Source: JAAZHD01 sp012510895 (GTDB lineage Bacteria; Bacillota; Clostridia; Caldicoprobacterales; DTU083). Taken from it: a stretch of 61,700 nt of DNA. Both the position numbers and the translations under genes were made by a program. The notes below the pieces were generated by a model. That model had not been told where the DNA came from. It did no database searches and worked only from the letters and a program-made list of their open reading frames with translations. Below are positions 53,833 through 61,700 of the stretch, one piece after another (position 1 is the first letter of the stretch; each line of letters opens with the position of its first letter). The DNA lies in assembly GCA_050951465.1 (NCBI GenBank), contig JBMNJC010000022.1, forward strand, positions 1 through 61,700, read 5' to 3'.

Positions 53833-56759
53833 TCACTCAAATACATTTATCAAATTTTTGAACAAATCCCTGTTTTCCTGAATCTTGCCTTCGCTTCCCA
53901 ATACACACAGGTATCCATTCTTAAGCACATCTGCTGCCATCTGAGATAATGCTTTAATGTCTTTTGAGCTGGTAGATAAAACTTCATCCCGTTCTTTTTG
54001 AATATCCTCCTGGGACAGGCCGGTAAAGAAGTTTATATCAGCCCGTTCACCTTTCATTTGCGGTGTTAACGGAGTATCCAGACGGCTTATGGTACCGATA
54101 ATGTACTTTTGCATTTCTCTTTCATCTGCCTCAAAGTTGGCAAGATAAGATGCAATTTCATCATAGGCTTTTAAAGTTTCCTTAAGATTCGGATCCCGGT
54201 AGGAGGAAAAGAGCATCATTCCGCTTCTGGTAAAGGTTACAGATACACCATAGGCGCCTCCCTGTACCCGCACCCGGTTCCACAGATAATCCAGATTGGC
54301 TATGGTACGGAGAACCTGGAATTTTCCGCTGTATTCATACCCCATCCGAATATAGCTGTAGCCTTTTGCCACATATTGTATCTTGCTGGGGGTCAGCAGG
54401 CCTTCATTTAAAGGTTCTTCAGTAAATGAAAACGGGGCAGGGGGTGCTTCCTTCTTTGGCAGATTATCAGCAAATTCTTCAAAAACCCTGGCGAAAGCCG
54501 GATAATCCTTTTCCGGAAGGGTTATTCCGGCGATGAGGGCATTCTTATGGAAGATAAGCTGTGCTGTTCTCTTTAAGTTTTCCGCTATTTCCTTGCTTTT
54601 TGCTTCAAAATTCTGTTCCAGCTTGTTCAGAAAATGATAGTATGCAATTCCCGAACTTAATTCCGTATATTTGCCTGAGGCAGAGAAGTATGAACTTAAG
54701 CGATTCATTGCCATTAAATGCCCGGATTGATTGATATACATTTCCATGCGGGAACGGGTTTCCTGGATTATTTCTCTTAATCGCCCGGTATCTTCAAAGA
54801 CAGAGCCGGTTACCACTTCCTGCAGCAGTTCCATTAATTTTGGAAGTTTATCTGTCAGTGCTTTTGAGCGAACCAACAATTTCGGTAAAAACTCTCCGTC
54901 TTTTCCGTTTTGAGCCAGGGAAAGAACGTCATAGTTAATGCCGCCTGTGTGTATGTTGATCTCCTTGGCCAGATCCTCATAGCTGTAATTTCTGGTGCTT
55001 ACTTTGCCCAAAGTCTGTATTAACAGTCCTGCGTAAGGAATAAGCTCCATAGGCACAGCACTGCTGTCAAACCAGAGATTTAAGTAGGCAATACCGTTGG
55101 TTGTTATGGGATGGTGATGAACTTTGACTCCTGCTTCATCTTTCTCAACGAGGGCAAAACTTCTGCTTTGGGTTCAATATCCGACAGCTCCACCAAGGGG
55201 ATTGTTTCCAGGTTTTCCGGCAAATCCGGTTCTGTTTGTCTGCGGATCAGTTCTTTGGTATTTTTAATGATCTCATCGATTTCTGCCTTGCTTAATGTTT
55301 CTTTATAAGCATTTAGTTTGTTTAGAACTTCCTTTTCTTTTTCCAATGCCAGGCCGGGCTTGGGCTTAACTATAACCATGCTGCTGTGAGTGTTGTTCAG
55401 AATGTACTTTTCAATTAAACGTTCAAAAAGCGGCTCAGTCAGTGCTTTCTTAATTTGCTTTAATGTATCTTCAAAGCTAAGATGCATCAGCGGGTCTGCA
55501 TCATAAAGCCAGCTGTCCAGACAGCGGATACCATAAATCAAACCCTTTGGATTGCTGCCGTAATCAGCCTCCCGCAATCTGAACTCCCGATAGTTGATGG
55601 CGGCTTCTATAAGTTTTTTGTCAATTCCCTCAGCCGTCAGTTTTCTAAGGGTTTTCTCAACAATATTTTTAAAAGCTTCACTATCTTCAATATTGGCATC
55701 TTTTACTACTATGCTGAATGACGGCTGCAACAGGTAACTGCCAAAAGATCCAAATACATCCTTTCCAATGTTTGCTTCCAGCAGGGATCTTTTAAGAGGC
55801 GCGGCAGGATTATCCACCAGTAAATACTGAAGCATGGGGAAAACCAGGTATAAGAAGGGATCTGTGGCATACCCGACAGAATAGTTTAAACTTAAGTAAG
55901 TTTTGTATTCCGGTTTCTCCTGGGGGGATATGGAATATTCTACTTCATACCGTCTCATTTCCGTGAAAGAAGTCTGCTTTGGAATTTCAGAATCAATTTC
56001 AATCCTGTCAAAATTACTTAGGTATTCTTCGTCCAGGAATTTCAGGTGTTCTTTCACATTTCCGTTTCCATACAGGTAGATATATGAATTGGAAGGATGG
56101 TAATATTTCTTATGAAATGCCAGGAAGTCTTCCTGTGTCAGATCAGGAATAAAATCAGGATCGCCGCCGGATTCATTGCTGTAGGGAGTATCCGGATACA
56201 GGGATTCCTGTATTTTTCTGAAAAGCACTTGTTCCGGAGAAGAAAAAGCCCCTTTCATCTCATTGTAAACCACCCCTTTATAAGTAAGGGGTTTTTCCGC
56301 ATCTTCCAGCTCATAATGCCAGCCTTCCTGCATTAATGTATAAGGTGAGTCATATATGTTGGGATAGAGAACAGCATCCATATAGACATCCATAAGGTTA
56401 AGAAAATCCTTGTCGTTGCGGCTGGCGATTGGGTAAACGGTTTTGTCCGGATAAGTCATGGCATTTAGGAATGTATTAAGTGAGCCTTTAGCCAGCTCCA
56501 CAAACGGTTCTTTTAAGGGAAACTTCCTGGAACCGCATAAAACTGCATGCTCCAGAATATGGGGAAGACCGGTATCATCCGGCGGGGGAGTGCGAAAAGT
56601 GATGAAAAAAACTTTATTATCATCTTCACATTGCAGATAAAGCAGCCTTGCACCGCTCTTCACGTGGGAAAACTTCAGTGCATTGGCGTTTATCTCTTTA
56701 ACTTCCGTCACTTCATCCAGACGGAAGCCGTGTATTAAACTGCCTTTTTCTAAACTCAT
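53833..56759 (-). CDS. M16C zinc metallopeptidase (presequence-protease like), frameshifted
   Basis: The gene would encode about 975 residues, the usual size for this family. The N-terminal part (residues 1-551, up to 55104) carries the inverted zinc motif HILEH at 67-71 and the third ligand Glu region. It ends early in LRKMKQESKFITIP. The second part continues in another frame (EKDEAGVKVHHHPITTNGIAYLNL) from about 55150 and is open to 53833. Inserting one base near 55160-55170 joins them. The family degrades peptides in the cytoplasm. A clean single-base break in a long conserved gene suggests an artefact or a young mutation. Confidence 0.9.
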
Positions 56760-56924
56760 AAACGAACTCCTTTCGATCCAGCTCTTTACTTATAAATTAA
56801 ATTATATCCAGGTTTTTATCATATAAACGATGAATACGTGACATCAACATGAAATAACATTTTAAATCTTTATTTCTGCACTTAATTGATAATTCCTTCC
56901 AACCCGTTAGATTAAGTCTATATA

Positions 56925-57835
56925 ATGGTGTAAAAAGAAGTTGAGCCAAAGCTCATACCTCGGTTAGAATATAAGTACCACCAAATACCAAACCGAGGAG
57001 GATGAACCATGGCTCAGTTTAATATTACAATAACCGAAGAACTTTTGCACGGACTATTTTTATCAAACGGCAGGGATGAAGCATTTTCCAAGCTATTAGA
57101 GGAAATCTTCAACCAGGTACTATTAGCCCAATCTTCAGAACAGGTAGGCGCTGAACCCTATGAGAGAACTGAAGAAAGAACGGCCTACCGCAACGGTTTT
57201 CGAGATAGACAGGTGACTACTCGGGTTGGCACACTTACACTGCGTGTTCCCAGGCATCTTAATGGTAAGTTTTCTACAGAGCTGTTTGCCCGATATCAAC
57301 GCAGTGAACAGGCCTTGATACTGGCCATGATGGAGATGGTGATTAACGGGGTTTCAACTCGTAAAGCTGAAGCCATCACACAAGAACTCTGTGGTAAATC
57401 GTTTTCAAAATCCACCGTTTCAGCTCTTTGTAAGCAGCTGGCTCCCATGGTTCACGCTTTTAGGACAAGACCGCTTGAAAGTCATTATCCCTTTCTAATT
57501 GTAGATGCTCTTTACCTTAAGGTACGTGAAGATCATCGGGTTCAGTCAAGAGGACTACTCATCGCCGTAGGTGTCAACGAAGAAGGTTATCGCGAAATTA
57601 TTGGCTTTCAGGTGGCTAACACAGAAACTGAAAGCAGTTGGGGGGGATTCTTCGCATCCCTAAAGGAAAGGGGCTTAAAAGACGTTCGCTTAATTACATC
57701 CGGCAACCACAAGGGGCTTGTCAATGCAGTCAAGAGACATTTTCAAGGAGCAACCTGGCAACGATGTCAAACCCATTTTTCAAGGAACATGCTGGATCAT
57801 ACACCCAAAGCATTGCAGCCTGAAATCAAAGAAGA
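56925..57835 (+). mobile_element. IS256-family element, 3'-truncated remnant
   Basis: The left end is inferred near 56925, where TGGTGTAAAAAGAAGTTGAG resembles IS256-type ends. The right end is missing: the element stops inside the transposase gene and passes directly into GH35 sequence at about 57835. I found no matching inverted repeat downstream and no target duplication. It lies between the M16C gene (divergent) and the truncated beta-galactosidase. Confidence 0.75.
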
Positions 57836-57857
57836 CCTTTGCCGCCTGCGGCCTTAA
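57009..57857 (+). CDS. IS256-type transposase, C-terminally truncated
   Basis: 282 residues compared with about 400 for full-length enzymes. A CCGAGGAGG site precedes the ATG. The N-terminal half has EERTAYRNGFRDRQVTTRVGTL and TRKAEAITQELCG, typical of IS256. The first catalytic Asp is Asp166 in FLIVDALYLKV. The second acidic residue, normally Asp before xHxG, is Gly232 (SGNHKG). The third (Glu) lies beyond the truncation. The last residues KEDLCRLRP run into the foreign sequence. Not functional by itself. Confidence 0.9.
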   Translation: MAQFNITITEELLHGLFLSNGRDEAFSKLLEEIFNQVLLAQSSEQVGAEPYERTEERTAYRNGFRDRQVTTRVGTLTLRVPRHLNGKFSTELFARYQRSEQALILAMMEMVINGVSTRKAEAITQELCGKSFSKSTVSALCKQLAPMVHAFRTRPLESHYPFLIVDALYLKVREDHRVQSRGLLIAVGVNEEGYREIIGFQVANTETESSWGGFFASLKERGLKDVRLITSGNHKGLVNAVKRHFQGATWQRCQTHFSRNMLDHTPKALQPEIKEDLCRLRP

Positions 57858-59459
57858 TACGGTGGAAACCTATGTGCCCTGGAACCTTCATGAGCCCCGA
57901 CCGGGAAAGTTTAATTTTGAAGGATTGGCCGATATAGTAAGGTTTATAGAAACAGCAGGTGAGCTGGGGCTGCATGTCATTGTTCGTCCCGGCCCTACAT
58001 ATGTTCGGAATGGGAGTTCGGCGGCCTGCCTGCCTGGCTTCTTGAAGACCCGGATATCCGCCTGCGCTGTTATGATAAATCCTTTCTGGAAAAGGTCGAC
58101 CGCTATTTTGATGAATTATTGCCCAGACTAAATCCGCTCCAATGCACCAAGGGCGGGCCTATAATCGCGATGCAGGTGGAAAATGAATACGGAAGCTACG
58201 GCAATGACAAGAAATATTTGAATTATTTGAAGGAAGGCATGATTAAAAGGGGAATTGACGTGCTTCTCTTTACCTCCGACGGCCCCACTGATGAAATGCT
58301 TCAGGGCGGTACACTTCCTGACATTTTCAAGACTGTAAACTTCGGTTCCCGGCCGGAAGAAGGCTTCGAAAAACTTTTGGAGTATCAGCCGGATAAGCCC
58401 CCGGTATGCATGGAATTCTGGAACGGCTGGTTTGATCACTGGGGAGGCCCCCATCACACACGAGACGGCAAAGAGGTGGCGGATGTTCTGGACAGAATGC
58501 TTAAGATGGGTGCATCTGTTAACTTTTATATGTTTCACGGCGGTACAAATTTCGGCTTTATGAACGGAGCAAACTATAAGTCTGATGGATTATCGCCTAC
58601 GGTTACCAGTTATGACTATGACTGCCCTGTCAGCGAGTCGGGTGATTTAACCAAGAAGTATCATCATATTCGTAATGTAATAAAAAAATATGCAGAAGCA
58701 GATGACGATATATTACCGGAACCCATTCCGAAAAAAGCCTTTGGCAGGATCAGACTTGATAAGCATGCCGGCCTTTTTGATTCCCTGGACAAGCTGTCTC
58801 AGCCGGTGAAGCGTACCTGCCCGGAGCCTATGGAAAAACTGGGACAGAATTACGGGTTCATTCTTTATCGCAGTCAGGTGACTGGTCCCAGAAAGGAAAA
58901 CAGGCTTATGATATATGATATCCATGACCGTGCCCTGATTTTCCTGGACGGCGAATTTAAGGGAATAATGAAAAGGGATCAAAAGGAACCTTTGATTTTG
59001 GATATTCCGGAAAGGGGTGCTCAGCTGGATATCCTTGTGGAAAACATGGGGAGAATAAATTATGGTCCTTATCTTAAGGATTATAAAGGCATCACGGAAG
59101 GGGTCTGGCTCGGCACCCAGTTCCTCTTTGACTGGACCATCTATCCACTGCCAATGGAGGACTTATCCGGCCTGGAATTTAAAGAAAGCTGCTTCGATGT
59201 CAGCTTCCCGGGATTCTTCAGCGCTGGTTTTGATGTTGATAAACCGGCAGATACCTTTCTGCTCATGGAAGGCTGGAAGAAGGGGAATGTATTCTTAAAC
59301 GGATTCAATCTGGGCAGATATTGGGAAGCAGGTCCGGCAAAAACCCTCTATATACCGGCGCCTCTGCTGAAGAAAGGCAGAAATACAATAATAGTATTTG
59401 AACAGGAAGGTTCTGAAAGCTTAACGGTTGAGTTGATAGATAAACCTATATTAGGATAA
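57829..59459 (+). pseudogene. Beta-galactosidase GH35, 5'-truncated and frameshifted
   Basis: A glycoside hydrolase family 35 enzyme (beta-1,3/1,4-galactosidase). The gene begins inside the barrel at TFAACGLNTVETYVPWNLHEP, so roughly the first 45-50 codons are missing; an IS256 remnant lies directly upstream. A second defect is the loss of one base near 57994: the frame breaks after VIVRPGP and continues as ICSEWEFGGLPAWLLEDPD to 59459. The acid/base Glu in QVENEYG and the nucleophile Glu in CMEFWNGW are intact. The C-terminal beta domain ends in a jelly-roll (NGFNLGRYWEAGP). As it stands it cannot make active enzyme. Confidence 0.9.
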
Positions 59460-59542
59460 CTGCATTATCTTTCTGTACTTTAAACGGTAAAAATGATATA
59501 TAATTAGATTCATAAATCAAGGACAAGCTGGAGGAGATTTTA

Positions 59543-60766
59543 ATGGAAAAACAACTGAAAGTCGGCGTTATAGGATTGGGCGGCCGCGGCTATGGCCTGC
59601 TTTCTACGATTCTTGAGGTTAAAGGTGTCGAGATAGCAGCTGTTTGCGATAAATATGAAGACAGGCAGCAAAGAGCGGTTAAGCGTGTGGAAGAATTGGC
59701 AGGCAATACTCCTGTTGGTACGGGGAATTATAAGGATATTTTAGCCATGGACGAAATAGATGCAATAATTGTATCTTCCTCATGGGCAGATCATATACAT
59801 ATTGCTATTGATGGAATGAAGGCCGGTAAATATGTAGGCGTTGAAGTAGGAGGTGCCTATTCCCTGGATGAATGCTGGGAACTTGTCAGAACATATGAAG
59901 AGACCGGCACTCCATGCATGCTGCTGGAAAACTGCTGTTACGGCCGGAAAGAACTTATGATTCTAAACATGGTAAAGCAGGGCCTGTTTGGAGAGGTTGT
60001 ACACTGTCAGGGCGGTTATCGTCATGACTTGCGTGAGGAAATTGCCAATGGAAAAGAAAACAGGCATTACCGGCTGGTAAACTACATGCATCGCAATTGC
60101 GAGAATTATCCTACTCATGAATTAGGTCCAATAGCCAAAATACTGAACATTAACCGGGGCAACCGGATGCTGTCTCTGGTTTCCGTGGCTTCAAAAGCAA
60201 GAGGCCTGAATGAATATATTAAAAAAGAAAAAGGCGAAGACCACTATCTGGCAAATTACCCTTTTGCCCAGGGAGATGTGGTTACTACAATTATTAAGTG
60301 TGCCCATGGAGAGACCATTACCCTGACCTTGGACACTACACTTCCCCGCGCTTATTCCAGAGGGTTCCAGGTACACGGAACAAAGGCCATGTACATGGAG
60401 GACAACAATTCCATTTTCCTTGATGATGAACACAGACAATATGAGTTCAACTGGAAAGAGCAATGGAATAATGCCGAAAAATTAAGAGAGAAATATGACC
60501 ATCCAATCTGGAAAAATTACAATCCGGAAGCAGGCGCCGGTCACGGCGGCATGGACTATCTGGTTCTGAGCGCTTTCTTTGAAAGTGTCCGCAGGAAGAT
60601 TGAGGTTCCAATAGATGTATATGATATGGCATCCTGGATGTGCATAACAGCTTTATCTGAAGACTCCATTACTATGGGCGGCATGCCCGTTGCAATTCCT
60701 GATTTCACCAACGGCCGATGGATAGACAGAGAGCCGGCTCCTGAAGGATACTATTTCCTGGACTAG
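59543..60766 (+). CDS. GH109-like NAD-dependent glycosidase (Gfo/Idh/MocA fold)
   Basis: 407 residues. The Rossmann motif is VGVIGLGGRGYGLL. Instead of EKP it has the segment EVGGAYSLDECWELV, followed by PCMLLENCCYGRKELMILNM, CQGGYRHDLREEI and NYPTHELGPIAKILNINRG. These resemble GH109 alpha-N-acetylgalactosaminidases, which cleave glycosides through transient NAD-dependent oxidation. The distal GAGHGGMDYLVL is also in place. There is no signal peptide, so it would act on imported or lipid-free substrate in the cytoplasm. It is flanked by GH35 and a further Gfo/Idh gene. The substrate is inferred from similarity. Confidence 0.85.
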   Translation: MEKQLKVGVIGLGGRGYGLLSTILEVKGVEIAAVCDKYEDRQQRAVKRVEELAGNTPVGTGNYKDILAMDEIDAIIVSSSWADHIHIAIDGMKAGKYVGVEVGGAYSLDECWELVRTYEETGTPCMLLENCCYGRKELMILNMVKQGLFGEVVHCQGGYRHDLREEIANGKENRHYRLVNYMHRNCENYPTHELGPIAKILNINRGNRMLSLVSVASKARGLNEYIKKEKGEDHYLANYPFAQGDVVTTIIKCAHGETITLTLDTTLPRAYSRGFQVHGTKAMYMEDNNSIFLDDEHRQYEFNWKEQWNNAEKLREKYDHPIWKNYNPEAGAGHGGMDYLVLSAFFESVRRKIEVPIDVYDMASWMCITALSEDSITMGGMPVAIPDFTNGRWIDREPAPEGYYFLD

Positions 60767-60849
60767 GCAGAATGTATATATCAATAAATATCAAGCGAAT
60801 TCCTGCATATGAATTGACAGTTTTCACTGTACATTTTGTGCTGTAAAAG

Positions 60850-60858
60850 TGATATAAT
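60850..60858 (+). promoter_or_regulatory. Extended -10 promoter of the last Gfo/Idh gene
   Basis: TGATATAAT gives an extended -10 (TGN-TATAAT, box at 60853-60858). No good -35 lies 17 nt upstream; TTGACA at 60814-60819 is too far. A similar TATAAT-like box lies before the GH109-like gene near 59495-59502. Confidence 0.45.
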
Positions 60859-60922
60859 TGTTTACTGATGGGGTTAAACCATTAGGCCATATATAGGTAA
60901 AAATAAGAAGGAGGAGTTTTTC

Positions 60923-61700
60923 TTGGGTAAGGATGTATATGCCATTGGCATAATTGGTTTTGGTGGAATGGGCAGCTATCATTTAGAACTGGCGAAGGGC
61001 ATAGATGAGGTCAGATTCATCGGGTCCTACGACATCAAGGAAAGCAGACAGCAGTATGCCAGAGAGAAGGGTCTTAAGGTATACGACAGCAGAGAGGCTA
61101 TTCTGGCTGATGAGTCCATAGACATCATTCTGGTTGCTACTCCCAATCATGTACATAAGGAAATTGCCATTGATGCAATGAGGGCAGGCAAGCATGTGGT
61201 TTGCGAAAAGCCGATTACCTTAAGTTCAGCAGATTTACAGGAAATGATCGATGTTTCCGAAAAGACCGGCAAATTGTTGGTTGTACACCAGAATAGACGC
61301 TGGGATGAAGACTTCCTTACTATGAAGAAAATCTATGATGAAGGTATACTTGGTGAAGTCTTTGCCATTGAGTCCAGGGTACACGGTTCCAGAGGAATAC
61401 CGGGAGACTGGAGACAGGAAAAAGAATACGGCGGCGGCATGGTTCTTGACTGGGGCGTTCATATCCTTGATCAGGCCTTATTGATGGTTAACGAAAAAGT
61501 TAAAAAGGTGTATGCCACCCTGACTCATGTAACCAATCAACTGGTTGATGACGGTTTCCGGGTAGTTTTGACTTTCGAAAGCGGACTTAACTATCTATTG
61601 GAAGTTGGAACCAGCAATTTCATTTCTCTGCCAAGATGGTACATGCTGGGCAATAACGGTACAGCAGTGCTGCAGAATTGGGGAGATGACGCCAGAGTTG
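60923..61700 (+). CDS. Gfo/Idh/MocA oxidoreductase, 3' partial
   Basis: Open from the TTG at 60923 (AGGAGGAG 7 nt upstream) to the right edge; at least 259 residues. The Rossmann motif IGIIGFGGMGSYHL and catalytic CEKPITL are intact. The C-terminal half includes GGGMVLDWGVHILDQALLM. Not to be confused with the GH109-like gene upstream: this one has the canonical EKP motif of sugar dehydrogenases. It appears to be a separate transcription unit, judging by the 156-bp gap with a -10 box. Confidence 0.92.
   Translation, partial: MGKDVYAIGIIGFGGMGSYHLELAKGIDEVRFIGSYDIKESRQQYAREKGLKVYDSREAILADESIDIILVATPNHVHKEIAIDAMRAGKHVVCEKPITLSSADLQEMIDVSEKTGKLLVVHQNRRWDEDFLTMKKIYDEGILGEVFAIESRVHGSRGIPGDWRQEKEYGGGMVLDWGVHILDQALLMVNEKVKKVYATLTHVTNQLVDDGFRVVLTFESGLNYLLEVGTSNFISLPRWYMLGNNGTAVLQNWGDDARV

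Noticed and set aside
1..61700. CRISPR arrays, tRNA or rRNA genes, prophage or conjugative modules
   Set aside because: No regular repeat-spacer pattern, no rRNA-like stretches, no recognisable tRNA cloverleaf and no phage or transfer genes were seen on reading both strands.

Overview
The window looks like a chromosomal segment of an anaerobic Clostridia-type Firmicute, possibly from a gut, rumen or other fibre- or mucus-rich habitat. The evidence is moderately AT-rich DNA, strong GGAGG-type ribosome binding sites, frequent TTG/GTG starts, an LplB/YtcP/lipoprotein sugar uptake cassette without its own ATPase, a pyrBI pair inside a full pyr operon, and LCP, DUF2935 and DUF3842 proteins. No rRNA, tRNA, CRISPR array or phage module was seen.

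Layout. (1) 1-2.2 kb: the 3' part of a cell-surface protein with two Spy0128-like repeats and a C-terminal anchor. (2) 2.8-8.5 kb: an operon with a cytoplasmic beta-propeller protein, two CUT1 permeases and a frameshifted solute-binding lipoprotein. (3) 8.7-14.8 kb: a HEAT-repeat protein, a MarR regulator with a perfect palindrome upstream, a response regulator/histidine kinase pair, and an ABC ATPase plus a twice-frameshifted FtsX-type permease. An inverted repeat resembling a Bce-type regulator site lies before the ATPase gene. (4) 14.9-18.4 kb: a P-loop kinase-like protein, a WG-repeat lipoprotein and a MATE exporter. (5) 18.5-31.4 kb: pyrC-carB-pyrK-pyrD-pyrF-pyrE-pyrB-pyrI behind a consensus sigma-A promoter, with no carA. 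It runs with short gaps into a URO-D family protein, a homocysteine methyltransferase/methylene-THF reductase fusion and a PIG-L deacetylase. (6) 31.5-41.8 kb and 47.2-61.7 kb: two blocks of carbohydrate genes. They hold an unassigned glycosidase-like protein, a lactonase, AraC regulators, four Gfo/Idh/MocA oxidoreductases (one GH109-like), three FAD-dependent oxidoreductases (one fused to HEAT repeats), and NagB-like, sialidase-like, AGE-epimerase, GH20-like and GH35 proteins. (7) 42-47 kb: an ECF S component, DUF3842, an SDR, LiaF-like and LCP envelope proteins, DUF2935 and an unlisted 42-residue membrane protein. An M16C metalloprotease lies at 53.8-56.8 kb.

How the parts fit. The sugar genes suggest use of host-type or amino-sugar glycans: GH109-like and GH20-like proteins, GH35, NagB-like, a PIG-L deacetylase, a sialidase fold and an AGE epimerase. 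The density of NAD- and FAD-dependent sugar oxidoreductases next to hydrolases raises the possibility of oxidation-assisted (3-keto) glycoside cleavage. That is inference.

Sequence quality or decay. Six single-base frameshifts interrupt otherwise well-conserved genes (SBP, FtsX permease twice, pyrK, M16C, GH35). An IS256-type transposase fragment, missing one catalytic Asp and its C-terminus, is joined directly to a GH35 gene lacking its 5' end. Some of these may be assembly or sequencing errors; the IS256/GH35 joint looks like a real rearrangement or a chimera.
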